From: CAYUVH01 sp964448135
GTDB taxonomy: Bacteria; Verrucomicrobiota; Verrucomicrobiia; Limisphaerales; UBA8199
NCBI GenBank assembly: GCA_964448135.1
Contig: CAYUVH010000029.1
Location: 62,001-126,000, forward strand
Length of the DNA stretch: 64,000 nucleotides
Reading direction: 5' to 3'
The notes under the pieces are model-generated. The model was not told where the DNA came from and made no database searches. It worked only from the letters and a program-made list of their open reading frames with translations. This document shows positions 31,221 through 41,944 of this stretch, one piece after another; the first letter of the stretch is position 1, and every line of letters starts with the position of its first letter. The position numbers and the translations under genes were made by a program.

Positions 31221-31813
31221 GCGAAGCGTTGCCTATTTTTTACCTGGCCCGGCACGGCGAGACGGCGTGGAGCCTCTCCGGCCAGCACACCGGGCGAACG
31301 GACCTGCCGCTGACGGAGCGCGGCGAGAGCAACGCGAAGAAACTCGGCGAGCGGTTGCGTCCGATAAAATTCGCCCGCGTTTTCACCAGCCCGCTCCAGC
31401 GCGCGCGCCGGACCTGCGAACTCGCCGGTTTCGGGGTGTCCAGCCAGCCGGACCCGGATTTGGTGGAGTGGAACTACGGCCAGTACGAAGGGCGCAAAAC
31501 CGACGAAATCCGCGCGGAACGCCCGGACTGGTTGTTGTTTCGCGACGGTTGCCCGGACGGCGAGTCCCCCGAACAAATCTGCGAGCGCGCGGACCGTGTG
31601 GTTGCCCGGCTGCGCGCGTTTCCCGGCAGCGTATTGGTATTTTCCAGCGGACACTTTCTGCGCGTATTGGCCGTGCGCTGGCTGGGGTTGCCGGTTTTGG
31701 ACGCGCGATTGGTGACCTTGAGCACGGCCAGTTTGAGCGCGCTCAGTTACGAACATCAAATTTCACAGCCGGTCATTCAATTGTGGAATGACACCGGGCA
31801 CCTGGGAGAATAG
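31217..31813 (+). CDS. Histidine phosphatase (phosphoglycerate mutase-like)
   Basis: A 198-residue cytoplasmic phosphatase of the histidine phosphatase superfamily. The catalytic signature LARHGETAWSLSGQHTGRTDLPLTERG (about 9-35) has the phosphorylated His in RHGE and the second phosphate-pocket Arg; the acid residue is in VEWNYGQYEG, and the second catalytic His is in VFSSGHFLRVL. Substrate is not clear; the dPGM-like CobC/GpmB subfamily is the best fit. Its position between ppk2 and transaldolase suggests a sugar phosphate. The ATG overlaps the ppk2 stop by 4 bp, and it has 34 bp before the transaldolase. Confidence 0.88.
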   Translation: MSEALPIFYLARHGETAWSLSGQHTGRTDLPLTERGESNAKKLGERLRPIKFARVFTSPLQRARRTCELAGFGVSSQPDPDLVEWNYGQYEGRKTDEIRAERPDWLLFRDGCPDGESPEQICERADRVVARLRAFPGSVLVFSSGHFLRVLAVRWLGLPVLDARLVTLSTASLSALSYEHQISQPVIQLWNDTGHLGE

Positions 31814-31847
31814 ATTGAACCGAATACTTTAACCGCCCTTTAAACGT

Positions 31848-32933
31848 ATGAAAGCCACGCAACAACTTCACGACCTCGGCCAGAGCATCTGGCTGGATAA
31901 CATCACCCGCGACCTGCTGAACTCCGGCACGCTTCAGCGCTACATTTCAGAGCTGTCCGTCACGGGGCTCACCTCCAATCCGACGATTTTTGACCTCGCG
32001 ATCAAGAACAGCGCGGCCTACGACCCGACGATCCGCGAAAAGTTGAAGGCAGGGAAGAACGGCGAGGCGCTGTTCTTCGACCTGGCGATTGAAGACCTGA
32101 CCCGCGCCGCCGATTTGTTCAAGCCGGTGCACGAACGCACGGCCGGCCTCGACGGCTGGGTGTCGCTGGAAGTGTCGCCCCTGCTCGCTTACGACACGAA
32201 GAGCACGCTCGCCGCGGCCAAGGAATTGCACGCGCGCGCCGGGCGGAAGAATCTCTACATCAAAATTCCGGGCACGACCGAAGGGCTGCCCGCGATTGAG
32301 GAATCCATTTTTGCCGGCGTGCCGATCAATGTGACGCTGCTGTTTTCGAAGGAGCACTACGTGGCGGCGGCCGAGGCCTATTTGCGCGGCGTGGAGCGGC
32401 GCATCGCGGCGGGATTGAATCCGGACGTGAACTCGGTGGCATCGGTGTTCGTGAGCCGCTGGGACGGCGCGGTGGCCAGCAAGGTACCCGCGAACCTGAA
32501 GAATCAATTGGGCATCGCCATGGGTCAGCGCATTTACAAAGCCTACAACGATCTGCTCGCTTCCCCGCGCTGGCGCGCCGCCTGCAACTCCGGCATGCGA
32601 CCGCAGCGGTTGCTCTGGGCGAGCACCGGCACGAAGGACCCGCAGGCTTCCGACACGCTTTACATCGAGACGCTGGCGTCGCCTTACACCGTGAACACCA
32701 TGCCCGAAGGCACGCTGAAGGCGTTTGCTGATCACGGCAAAGTCGGCGCCGTCATGGCTCCGGACGGCGGGAACTGCGAGGCGAAGCTGGCCGAGTTTAC
32801 CAAGGCGGGCGTGGATTTGAACGCGCTGGCCAGGCAGTTGCAGGACGACGGCGCCAAGTCGTTCACCAAATCGTGGAACGAATTGCTGGGCGTCATCACC
32901 TCGAAGTCCGAGGCGCTGAAAATGGCGGCGTGA
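31848..32933 (+). CDS. tal: Transaldolase
   Basis: Transaldolase moves a dihydroxyacetone unit between sedoheptulose-7-phosphate and glyceraldehyde-3-phosphate in the non-oxidative pentose phosphate pathway. The 361-residue length fits the longer bacterial type. Visible marks are LSVTGLTSNPTIFDLAIKNS (about 38-57), VSLEVSPLLAYDT, and the Schiff-base Lys in NLYIKIPGTTEGLPAIEE (about 135-152, Lys in IKIP). The C-terminus has RLLWASTGTKDP and YIETLASPYTVNTMPE. It stands in a plus-strand run with Pgi, Gnd, Zwf and Pgl, so most of the pathway is encoded together. Confidence 0.95.
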   Translation: MKATQQLHDLGQSIWLDNITRDLLNSGTLQRYISELSVTGLTSNPTIFDLAIKNSAAYDPTIREKLKAGKNGEALFFDLAIEDLTRAADLFKPVHERTAGLDGWVSLEVSPLLAYDTKSTLAAAKELHARAGRKNLYIKIPGTTEGLPAIEESIFAGVPINVTLLFSKEHYVAAAEAYLRGVERRIAAGLNPDVNSVASVFVSRWDGAVASKVPANLKNQLGIAMGQRIYKAYNDLLASPRWRAACNSGMRPQRLLWASTGTKDPQASDTLYIETLASPYTVNTMPEGTLKAFADHGKVGAVMAPDGGNCEAKLAEFTKAGVDLNALARQLQDDGAKSFTKSWNELLGVITSKSEALKMAA

Positions 32934-32940
32934 CCCGCAT

Positions 32941-32977
32941 TGCGGGAATGACGAAATCCGGAAGAAGCTCGAAACAC
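32941..32977 (-). repeat. Dispersed repeat, family E copy 2
   Basis: In the 67-bp gap between tal and the glucokinase gene. Read on the minus strand it gives GTTTCGAGCTTC, then GGATTTCGTCATTCCCG, matching the units seen at 49.0 kb and elsewhere. Confidence 0.5.
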
Positions 32978-33000
32978 AAATTCCCAGGGGAAATTGACGC

Positions 33001-33705
33001 GTGAAGGTGCTGGTCATTGATGTTGGCGGGACGCATGTGAAGTGTCTCGTGAGCGGGGAGAAGGAACCGCGCAAGTTCGATTCGGGCAAGAGCCTTACGC
33101 CGCGCAAGATGGTGGCCGGGGTGAAGGCGATCACCCGCGATTGGAAATACGACGCGGTGTCCATCGGCTATCCGGGACCGGTATTGCACGGGCGGCCGAT
33201 CATGGAGCCGCCGAACCTCGGCCAAGGCTGGGTCGGCTTCAACTTTCACGCCGCGTTCAAAAAGCCGGTCAAGCTGGTCAACGACGCCGCCATGCAGGCG
33301 CTCGGCGGATATCGCAAAGGGAAGATGCTTTTCCTCGGCCTGGGAACGGGTTTGGGTACGACCATGATCGTGGATGGCATCCTGGAACCCATGGAACTCG
33401 GCCACCTACCCTACAAGAAAGCGACCTACGAGGATTACGTGGGCATCCGCGGGTTGAAGCGGCATGGAAAGAAACGCTGGTCGCGCTACGTGGAAGACAT
33501 CGTCAAACGCTTCATCGCCGCGCTCGAACCCGATGAGGTCGTCCTGGGCGGCGGCAATGTGAAGAAATTGAAAAAAATGCCGAAGCACTGCCGCGCGGGA
33601 GACAACGCCAACGCCTTTCTGGGCGGCTTCCGCCTCTGGAATAAAACCGGCGGCGTCTCCGTGGCCGGCACGGCCCGGCAACGCCCGCCGAAACCACACC
33701 AATAA
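33001..33705 (+). CDS. ppgK: ROK-family glucokinase, polyphosphate glucokinase-like
   Basis: A 234-residue sugar kinase of the ROK superfamily, expected to phosphorylate glucose to glucose-6-phosphate. The phosphate-binding loop is VIDVGGTHVKCLVSG (about 4-18), the sugar-site region is VSIGYPGPV, VKLVNDAAMQALGG carries the catalytic Asp, and LFLGLGTGLGTTMIVDG is the second phosphate loop. It lacks the CxCGxxGC zinc site of most ROK glucokinases, as do polyphosphate glucokinases (PPGK), and the short length also fits them. The starting GTG is 67 bp after tal. A polyphosphate donor is supported only by the family type and by ppk2 nearby. The gap to pgi is 4 bp. Confidence 0.8.
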   Translation: MKVLVIDVGGTHVKCLVSGEKEPRKFDSGKSLTPRKMVAGVKAITRDWKYDAVSIGYPGPVLHGRPIMEPPNLGQGWVGFNFHAAFKKPVKLVNDAAMQALGGYRKGKMLFLGLGTGLGTTMIVDGILEPMELGHLPYKKATYEDYVGIRGLKRHGKKRWSRYVEDIVKRFIAALEPDEVVLGGGNVKKLKKMPKHCRAGDNANAFLGGFRLWNKTGGVSVAGTARQRPPKPHQ

Positions 33706-33709
33706 TTTC

Positions 33710-35344
<1,635 letters not shown>

Positions 35345-35358
35345 CCATCAACACCACT

Positions 35359-36390
35359 ATGAAGTCCAAATCCATGCAACTCGGTCTCATCGGCCTCGGC
35401 CGGATGGGCGCCAACATGACGCGCCGCCTGATGAAGGCCGGCATCTCCTGCGTCGTTTATGACCGCTCCGCCGAAGCCGTCCAGGCGCTCGCCAAGGACA
35501 AGGCCGTCGGCTGCGCCTCGCTCGCGGAATTTGTCAAAAACCTTGCCACGCCGCGCGCCATCTGGCTGATGGTGCCCGCGGGCGTGGTGGATGACACGAT
35601 CGCGAGCCTCGTTCCCCTGCTCTCCCCCGGTGACACGCTGATTGACGGCGGCAATTCCTATTACGTGGATGACATCCGCCGCGCGAAGGAACTCGCGACG
35701 AAAAAGATGCATTACGTGGACGTCGGCACCAGCGGCGGCGTGTGGGGTTTGGAACGCGGCTATTGCCTGATGATCGGTGGCGAAAAGGAAATCGTGCAGC
35801 GGCTCGATCCTGTTTTCGCCGCGCTCGCCCCCGGCAAGGGCGACATTGAACGCACTCCCGGCCGGGAAAAACTCGGTGGCACCGCGGAGCAAGGCTACCT
35901 GCACTGCGGCACGAATGGCGCGGGACATTTCGTGAAGATGGTCCACAACGGCATCGAATACGGCGTGATGGCCGCGTATGCCGAGGGCTTGGGAGTTTTG
36001 GAGAGTGCAAACGTCGGCAAACAAAAGCGGGAGACGGACGCCGAAACCACGCCGCTGCGCGATCCTGAGCATTACCAATATGACCTGAATCTCGCGGACG
36101 TTGCCGAAGTCTGGCGCCGCGGGAGCGTCATCTCTTCGTGGCTGCTCGATCTCACGGCGGCCTCGCTCGCCGAAGATCAAAAGCTGGCAAAATTCTCGGG
36201 CCGTGTCTCCGATTCCGGCGAAGGTCGCTGGACCATCAAGGCGGCGATTGACGAGGGTGTGCCCGTGCCGGTCCTGACCACCGCGCTCTATGAGCGGTTT
36301 GCATCGCGCGGCGAGGCGGACTTCCAGGACAAGCTCCTCTCGGCGATGCGTTTCCAATTCGGCGGGCATCTCGAAAAACCGGCCAAGTAA
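35359..36390 (+). CDS. gnd: 6-phosphogluconate dehydrogenase, short decarboxylating type
   Basis: Oxidises 6-phosphogluconate to ribulose-5-phosphate with loss of CO2. The 343-residue product is the short, tetrameric type rather than the 470-residue dimer. The Rossmann loop GLIGLGRMGANMTRRLM (about 8-24), IDGGNSYYVDD, YVDVGTSGGVWGLERGYCLM and the catalytic GAGHFVKMVHNGIEYG (Lys and Asn in KxxHN) are present. The ATG at 35359 is preferred over a longer in-frame opening that overlaps pgi, because the Rossmann motif normally starts within 10 residues of the N-terminus. Cofactor preference cannot be fixed by eye. The gap to zwf is 9 bp. Confidence 0.94.
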   Translation: MKSKSMQLGLIGLGRMGANMTRRLMKAGISCVVYDRSAEAVQALAKDKAVGCASLAEFVKNLATPRAIWLMVPAGVVDDTIASLVPLLSPGDTLIDGGNSYYVDDIRRAKELATKKMHYVDVGTSGGVWGLERGYCLMIGGEKEIVQRLDPVFAALAPGKGDIERTPGREKLGGTAEQGYLHCGTNGAGHFVKMVHNGIEYGVMAAYAEGLGVLESANVGKQKRETDAETTPLRDPEHYQYDLNLADVAEVWRRGSVISSWLLDLTAASLAEDQKLAKFSGRVSDSGEGRWTIKAAIDEGVPVPVLTTALYERFASRGEADFQDKLLSAMRFQFGGHLEKPAK

Positions 36391-36399
36391 TTCAGCCCC

Positions 36400-37779
36400 A
36401 TGAGCGCCCAAAAATCCGACGCGCTGGTGTTCTTCGGAGCGACCGGTGACCTCGCCTACAAAAAAATCTTCCCGTCGCTGCAGGCGATGCTGAAGCGCGG
36501 ACGCCTCGACGTGCCGGTCATTGGCGTCGCCAAAGCCGGGTGGAACCTGGACCAGTTCAAGGCCCGCGCAAAGGACAGCCTGGAAAAACACGGCGGCCTC
36601 GATCCCGACGCTTTCGCGAAATTCACCACGCTGCTCCGCTACGTGGACGGCGATTACAATGACGACGCGACGTTTCAAGCGATTCGCAAGGAACTGGGTG
36701 GCGCGACGCGGCCGGCGCATTACCTGGCCATTCCACCGGTGTTGTTCGGCAAGGTGGTCGAGCAGCTGGGCAAGTCCGGCTGCGCGCCCGACGGCGCCCG
36801 TGTGATCGTGGAGAAGCCATTCGGCACCGACCTGGATTCCGCGCGGAAGCTGAACAACATTCTGCTCGGCGTCTTCGACGAAAAGCGAATCTTCCGCATC
36901 GACCATTATCTCGGCAAGCAACCGGTGCACAGCATGGTGTTCTTCCGGTTCGGCAACGCGATCTTCGAACCGTTCTGGAATCGCGAGCACATCGAGAGCA
37001 TCGAGATCACCATGGCCGAGGATTTTGGCATCCAGGGCCGCGGCGCCTTTTACGACCGCACCGGCGCCGTGCGCGACGTCATTCAGAACCACCTGTTCCA
37101 GGTGATGGTGAACCTCGCCATGGAAGCGCCCGTGCGCGCCGACAGCGAATCCATCCGCGACGAAAAAGTGAAGGTGCTGCGGGCGATACCCCCGATTGAG
37201 CCCGGCAACATTGTGCGCGGGCAGTTTCGCGGCTACCGCCACGAGCCCGGTGTGGCGCCGGATTCCCAAATGGAGACGTTCGCCGCGCTGAAGCTGGAAG
37301 TGGATTCGTGGCGCTGGCGCGGTGTGCCCTTTTACATTCGCGCGGGCAAATCCCTGCCGAAGTCCTGCACGGAAGTGTTCGTCCGGCTGCAAAAGCCCCC
37401 CACCATGTTCAAAATGAAGGACCTGGCCTGCAATTACCTGCGCTTCCGCATCAGCCCCACGGTCACCCTCGCCCTGGGCCTGAACGTGCTCTCGGCGGTC
37501 GAGGAAAGCGACTGCAACCCCAGCGAGCTCATCGCCGGCCATCATCCGGATGCAAAAGAAATGGACGCTTACGAGCGCGTGCTCAGCGACGCGATGGCTG
37601 GTGACCCCACCTTGTTCGCGCGCGAAGACTACGTCGAAGAGGCGTGGCGCATCGTGGATCCAGTATTGAAAGCGGGCACGCCTGTTTTCGAATACGAACC
37701 CGGAAAATGGGGCCCCGAGACGGAAGCGGAAAAAGTCGGCCCGGCCGGCGGCTGGCGCAATCCGGAAGGCGAGATGTAA
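36400..37779 (+). CDS. zwf: Glucose-6-phosphate 1-dehydrogenase
   Basis: First enzyme of the oxidative pentose phosphate pathway. The 459-residue product has the coenzyme-binding start VFFGATGDLAYKKIFPSL (about 10-27), VIVEKPFGTDLDSAR (about 135-149), and the active-site signature FRIDHYLGKQPVHSM (about 165-179), with catalytic His in DHYLGK. It makes the lactone hydrolysed by Pgl, encoded 13 bp downstream, and supplies NADPH (or NADH). The length is a little below the usual 480-510 residues but the C-terminus (YEPGKWGPETEAEKV) is intact. Confidence 0.96.
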   Translation: MSAQKSDALVFFGATGDLAYKKIFPSLQAMLKRGRLDVPVIGVAKAGWNLDQFKARAKDSLEKHGGLDPDAFAKFTTLLRYVDGDYNDDATFQAIRKELGGATRPAHYLAIPPVLFGKVVEQLGKSGCAPDGARVIVEKPFGTDLDSARKLNNILLGVFDEKRIFRIDHYLGKQPVHSMVFFRFGNAIFEPFWNREHIESIEITMAEDFGIQGRGAFYDRTGAVRDVIQNHLFQVMVNLAMEAPVRADSESIRDEKVKVLRAIPPIEPGNIVRGQFRGYRHEPGVAPDSQMETFAALKLEVDSWRWRGVPFYIRAGKSLPKSCTEVFVRLQKPPTMFKMKDLACNYLRFRISPTVTLALGLNVLSAVEESDCNPSELIAGHHPDAKEMDAYERVLSDAMAGDPTLFAREDYVEEAWRIVDPVLKAGTPVFEYEPGKWGPETEAEKVGPAGGWRNPEGEM

Positions 37780-37792
37780 CGCCACCGCCACC

Positions 37793-38488
37793 GTGAAACT
37801 TGAAATCCTCAGCGATGCCGACGCGGTCGCCAAACGCGCGGCGGAGATCATCGCCGCCGAAGCGCGCGCGGCGGTGTCCGGCGGCGGACGCTTCAATCTG
37901 GCCGTGAGCGGCGGAAAAACGCCCTGGCAGATGTTGCGCGCGCTGGCGAATGAGTCGGTTCCCTGGGCGCAGGTCCACGTCTTCCAGGTGGACGAGCGTA
38001 TCGCGCCCGCTGGCGATCCTGATCGCAACCTCACCCACCTGCGCGAAAGCTTGCTCTCCCATGCTCCGCTTTCGCCCGACCAGATTCACGCCATGCCGGT
38101 CGAGGCTGCTGATCTGGAAAAGGCCGCCGCCGAATACGCCGCGACATTGGCCAGGTTTGCCGGCTCGCCACCCATCCTCGATCTGGCCCACCTCGGCCTC
38201 GGCCCTGACGGTCACACAGCTTCCCTGGTTCCAAACGATCCGGTCCTCAACGTGACCGACCGCGACGTCGCCCTCACCGGCGTCTACCAGAAGCGCCGCC
38301 GGATGACGCTCACCTACCCTTTGTTGAATCGCTCGCGCCGGATCCTTTGGGTTCTGACGGGCGCGGAAAAGGTGGATATGCTTCCGCGTCTGCTAAAGGC
38401 CGACAAATCCATTCCCGCCGGGAGCATCTCCTCCCAAAACGCCATCGCTCTGGCCGACAATCTCGCTGCTGCGAAAGCTGGAGCGTAA
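37793..38488 (+). CDS. pgl: 6-phosphogluconolactonase
   Basis: Hydrolyses 6-phosphogluconolactone to 6-phosphogluconate, the step between Zwf and Gnd. The 231-residue protein belongs to the SOL/DevB type (NagB-like fold): NLAVSGGKTPWQMLRALA (about 36-53), VHVFQVDERIAPAGDPDRN and DLAHLGLGPDGHTASLVP (about 126-143), the latter with the catalytic His. It starts with GTG at 37793, 13 bp after zwf. It ends the plus-strand pentose phosphate cluster; no clear terminator follows. Confidence 0.94.
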   Translation: MKLEILSDADAVAKRAAEIIAAEARAAVSGGGRFNLAVSGGKTPWQMLRALANESVPWAQVHVFQVDERIAPAGDPDRNLTHLRESLLSHAPLSPDQIHAMPVEAADLEKAAAEYAATLARFAGSPPILDLAHLGLGPDGHTASLVPNDPVLNVTDRDVALTGVYQKRRRMTLTYPLLNRSRRILWVLTGAEKVDMLPRLLKADKSIPAGSISSQNAIALADNLAAAKAGA

Positions 38489-38564
38489 TTACCAGCCGAC
38501 TGCCCGAAGGTTTTGCACTGCGCCAGTCCACCGGCGCTTCTCGACGCCCGAATCGTGTCGCGAC

Positions 38565-39485
38565 CTATCGAAGATCCGCCATCGCAAACCCCGCCGACTT
38601 CAATTTCCCGATCAATCCGCCCGCCTGCGCCTCGGTCAGTTCCACGAGCGGCGGCCGCACGTTCTTCCACTCCGCGTCGCCCGACCAGTGTGCCATCACC
38701 GCCTTCATCGCGGGAATGATCGCCAGCCCGTCATACATCTTTCGCGCCGCTATGATTTCCGCCTGCTGCTTCTCCGCGTCCGCGCCTTGCCAGTTCTGGT
38801 AAAGCCGCACAATGGCGCCCGGGTTCACATTTCCCGTCGCGGTGATGCATCCCCTGCCCCCCTTGCGCAAACCTTCCAGCAAGAACGCCTCGCTTCCTGG
38901 AAACACTTCAAACCCCTGCCCCGCGAACCGCTCGATCAGCGCGTTCGTGTTCGTCATGTCGCCGGCTGAATCCTTCAAGCCCGCCACCACTCCGGGAAAA
39001 TCTTTGAGCAGTCGCGCCACCAATTCCAGCGAGATGGGCACTCCCGACATGGCCGGTATGTGATAAAGATAGAGCCGCAACCGGTCATCGCCCACCCGGC
39101 GGATCACCTCGGCGTAATACCGGTACACGCCCTCGTCCGACACGCCCTTGTAATAAAACGGCGGCAGCATCAGCACCCCGCCACAGCCGAGCTTGACCGC
39201 CTGGCGCGTCAACTCGACCGCGTCGCTTATTGAACAAGCCCCCGTCCCCGGCATGAGCAACCCGGCCGGCACCCCGGACGAAACCAGCGCGTCCAACAAG
39301 CCGCTCTTCTCGGCCACGGATAGGGAATTCGCCTCGCTCGTCGTGCCAAAAATTGCCAGACCCCCGCAACCCTGCTGCAACAGCCATTTACAGTGCCGCG
39401 CGAAACGGGCGGGATCAGGAGATAAATCGGCTCGAAAAGGAGTGAGCGCCGGCGTCAGGACGCCCGCAAAGCCACGTTGCGTCAT
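38565..39485 (-). CDS. Dihydrodipicolinate synthase/N-acetylneuraminate lyase family protein
   Basis: A 306-residue class I aldolase of the DapA/NanA family. Conserved residues are visible: GTTSEANSL (substrate loop, about 47-55), LYLYHIPAMSG (the active-site Tyr, about 137-147), and VAGLKDSAGDM with the Schiff-base Lys (about 164-174). The GTTGE of true DapA is GTTSE here, so the real substrate may be another 2-oxo acid such as a sugar acid, rather than lysine synthesis; this is inference. It follows the epimerase-like gene by 3 bp, so it belongs to the minus-strand exopolysaccharide cluster, perhaps in sugar-acid metabolism. Confidence 0.88.
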   Translation of the reverse strand: MTQRGFAGVLTPALTPFRADLSPDPARFARHCKWLLQQGCGGLAIFGTTSEANSLSVAEKSGLLDALVSSGVPAGLLMPGTGACSISDAVELTRQAVKLGCGGVLMLPPFYYKGVSDEGVYRYYAEVIRRVGDDRLRLYLYHIPAMSGVPISLELVARLLKDFPGVVAGLKDSAGDMTNTNALIERFAGQGFEVFPGSEAFLLEGLRKGGRGCITATGNVNPGAIVRLYQNWQGADAEKQQAEIIAARKMYDGLAIIPAMKAVMAHWSGDAEWKNVRPPLVELTEAQAGGLIGKLKSAGFAMADLR

Positions 39486-39488
39486 CGC

Positions 39489-40454
39489 TCAAACCTTCGT
39501 CCGAAAATACTCGATCGTCTTCACCAGGCCCTTCGCCAGCGGCACCTGCGGCTCCCATTTCAGGTATTTGCGGGCGCGGGCGATGTCGGGGCGTCGTTGC
39601 TTCGGATCGTCCTGCGGCAGCGGTTTATGGACGATCCGGCTTTTTGACTTGGTCGCCTGGATGATCTCCTCCGCGAACTGCAGCATGGTCAGTTCCGTCG
39701 GGTTGCCGATGTTCACCGGCAAATCATACTTGCCCATCATCAGGCGATAGATGCCTTCGATCAGGTCCGACACGTAACAGAAACTCCGCGTCTGCGTTCC
39801 CTTCCCGAACACCGTAATCGGTTCGTTCCGCAACGCCTGGCTGACGAAGGCCGGCACCACGCGCCCGTCGTTGAGGCGCATCCGCGGCCCGTAGGTGTTG
39901 AAAATGCGGACGATGCGCGTCTCCACGCTGTGCTCCTGCCGGTACGCCATGGTGATGGCCTCGGCGAAGCGCTTCGCCTCGTCGTAACAACCACGCGGGC
40001 CGATGGGATTCACGTTGCCCCAGTAATCCTCCGTTTGCGGATGCACCAGCGGATCGCCATATACTTCCGAAGTCGAAGCGATCAGAAAGCGCGCGCCCTT
40101 GTGTTTCGCCAGGCCCAGCGCCTTGTGCGTGCCCAGCGACCCCACCTTCAGAGTCTTGATGGGGATTTCCAGATAATCAATCGGGCTCGCCGGTGACGCG
40201 AAATGCCACACGTAATCCACCGGTCCCTCCAGAAACAAGTACTCGGTCACGTCCTGTTCGATGAACCGAAAATCCCGGTTGCCCGCGAGATGCGCGATAT
40301 TGTCCACGCTCCCGGTGACCAGGTTATCAATGCCCACCACGCGGTGTCCGCGCGCGAGGAGGAGATCGGACAAGTGCGACCCCAAAAATCCGGCGGCCCC
40401 TGTTACCACACTCGTGGGTGAAGTGGATTTCTTTGCGGCGTGAGGCTTGCTCAC
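39489..40454 (-). CDS. UDP-glucuronate decarboxylase-like NAD-dependent epimerase
   Basis: A 321-residue short-chain dehydrogenase of the extended type that acts on UDP-sugars. The NAD loop is VVTGAAGFLGSHLSDLLL (about 17-34), the catalytic Ser/Thr-Tyr-Lys set is IASTSEVYGDP with YDEAKRFAE (YxxxK), and RIFNTYGPRMRLNDGRVVPAFV (about 191-212) plus VWHFASPASPIDY are typical of UDP-xylose synthase (UXS), which makes UDP-xylose from UDP-glucuronate. The start is GTG at 40454, overlapping the stop of the sugar transferase by 4 bp (GTGA). It would supply a sugar nucleotide for the neighbouring polysaccharide genes. Confidence 0.88.
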   Translation of the reverse strand: MSKPHAAKKSTSPTSVVTGAAGFLGSHLSDLLLARGHRVVGIDNLVTGSVDNIAHLAGNRDFRFIEQDVTEYLFLEGPVDYVWHFASPASPIDYLEIPIKTLKVGSLGTHKALGLAKHKGARFLIASTSEVYGDPLVHPQTEDYWGNVNPIGPRGCYDEAKRFAEAITMAYRQEHSVETRIVRIFNTYGPRMRLNDGRVVPAFVSQALRNEPITVFGKGTQTRSFCYVSDLIEGIYRLMMGKYDLPVNIGNPTELTMLQFAEEIIQATKSKSRIVHKPLPQDDPKQRRPDIARARKYLKWEPQVPLAKGLVKTIEYFRTKV

Positions 40455-41851
40455 TTCGCCCCTTTCCCGGTGAGGACGGTTGGAATCGTCATGAATATGA
40501 TTTTAAAATCGAGCCAGAGTGACCAGTTATCAATATAGAAAAGATCCAGCCGGACCCACTCCTTGAAGTCGGTGACATTGTTGCGCCCCATCGCCTGCCA
40601 CAGGCAGGTGAGCCCGGGCCGCACACTCAGCCGGCGGCGATGCGCCACGTCATCAAAGCGTTTGACCTCATCCACGGGCAACGGCCGGGGGCCAACGATG
40701 CTCATTTCGCCACGCAGGACATTGAATAACTGCGGAAACTCATCCAGGCTGGTCTTGCGGAGAAAGCGGCCGAATTTCGTGACGCGCGGATCGTTGCTCA
40801 CCTTGAACACCGGTCCGGACATTTCATTGAGCCGCTCGATTTCGTGTTTCAGTTGCTCCGCATTCGTCACCATGGTGCGGAACTTGTAAATCGTAAACGG
40901 CTTGCCGTTCAAGCCCGCGCGTTGCTGGCGGAAAAAGACCGGCCCCGGCGAGGTGAGCTTGATGGCCAGTGCAATAAACGCCAGGGGTACTGAAAGGACG
41001 AGCAGCGCCACCAGGGACATGACGAAATCCAGCAACTGCTTCAACACCTGCTGCCAGGAGGAATCTGGCGCGGTCCGGAACACCAGCACCGGCCGGCCGT
41101 GCAGTTCGTCGAAACTCGTGCGCGAAATCTGCGTCTTGAAAAAGTCCGCCACCAGCCACGCTTCGACACCCTCCAGTTCGCAGGCCCGGATCGCGCCCTC
41201 GATCTTGTCCATGTAGGTGTGCCGCGCGCTGACGACGACGCCGTTGATGGAATGCTCATGCAGCATTTCCACGAGCTGGTCCACCGGGGTGTCGTTGAGG
41301 TTGAGTTCCGCCACGACTTCCATGCCGGGCTCCGACACGCTGCGAATTTCCTCGCGCAGGCGGCTGGTTTCGTCCGGCTCGCCGATCAGGACGAACCGGC
41401 GGCGGTATTGCGCCCGGGCCAGCTCGCTGCGCATCACGACGCGGACGATTTCCTCCTTGATCAATACCAGGAGAAAACTGATCACGCCAAACCAGATGAC
41501 GACATAGCGCGGAATGGTCATGCGCGCCAGAAACAGCCCCAGCACCACGCACAACACCAGGATGATGCAAGCGCGCACCAGCTGCCATACAGCCACGCGC
41601 CGCAGCCAGAGAATCGGGCGATTGTAAAACCCCTGCGCCTCCAGCACGAGCGGCGCGGCCGGGATTAGCAGCAGGTAAAGCCAGACGTAATCCTTGAACG
41701 GGTAATCATGCTCGATCGGATCGAGGCCCAATAGGTCAACGATGTTCGCGTCGGAACGCAGCACGAACGCGAGCCAGAAACCCACCGCGAAGAGGGAGGC
41801 ATCCACCAATTGGTGGACTTGCATCCGTATCTGTTGGTCGCGGCGCAGCAT
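40451..41851 (-). CDS. Polyprenyl glycosylphosphotransferase, exopolysaccharide initiation
   Basis: A 466-residue inner-membrane protein of the WbaP/WcaJ/EpsE type, which starts polysaccharide repeats by placing a sugar-1-phosphate on undecaprenyl phosphate. The N-terminal half has four predicted helices (about 13-115) and a CoA-binding-like cytoplasmic domain; the C-terminal half has a fifth helix (about 270-300), then the catalytic sugar transferase region: FRQQRAGLNGKPFTIYKFRTM (about 312-332), LRKTSLDEFPQLFNVLRGEMSIVGPRPLPVDE and VRPGLTCLWQAMGRNN. It is in the EpsI-UXS-DapA-like operon, which fits exosortase-linked exopolysaccharide. Confidence 0.93.
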   Translation of the reverse strand: MLRRDQQIRMQVHQLVDASLFAVGFWLAFVLRSDANIVDLLGLDPIEHDYPFKDYVWLYLLLIPAAPLVLEAQGFYNRPILWLRRVAVWQLVRACIILVLCVVLGLFLARMTIPRYVVIWFGVISFLLVLIKEEIVRVVMRSELARAQYRRRFVLIGEPDETSRLREEIRSVSEPGMEVVAELNLNDTPVDQLVEMLHEHSINGVVVSARHTYMDKIEGAIRACELEGVEAWLVADFFKTQISRTSFDELHGRPVLVFRTAPDSSWQQVLKQLLDFVMSLVALLVLSVPLAFIALAIKLTSPGPVFFRQQRAGLNGKPFTIYKFRTMVTNAEQLKHEIERLNEMSGPVFKVSNDPRVTKFGRFLRKTSLDEFPQLFNVLRGEMSIVGPRPLPVDEVKRFDDVAHRRRLSVRPGLTCLWQAMGRNNVTDFKEWVRLDLFYIDNWSLWLDFKIIFMTIPTVLTGKGAK

Positions 41852-41944
41852 CGTCTGAGTGGTGACAGCCCGGCTTTATTAACAAACTCGTCCGCCCGGC
41901 GCAACGACCCCTTAAGGGCATTTGCGAAGGCGAGTCGGGCCGAT

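Noticed and set aside
33001..33705. Generic fructokinase/ROK repressor assignment
   Set aside because: No DNA-binding N-terminus and no CxCGxxGC zinc site; the length and linkage fit polyphosphate-type glucokinase better.
38565..39485. Lysine-pathway dapA
   Set aside because: The GTTGE loop is changed to GTTSE and the gene is in a polysaccharide operon, away from lysine genes; the family name only is used.
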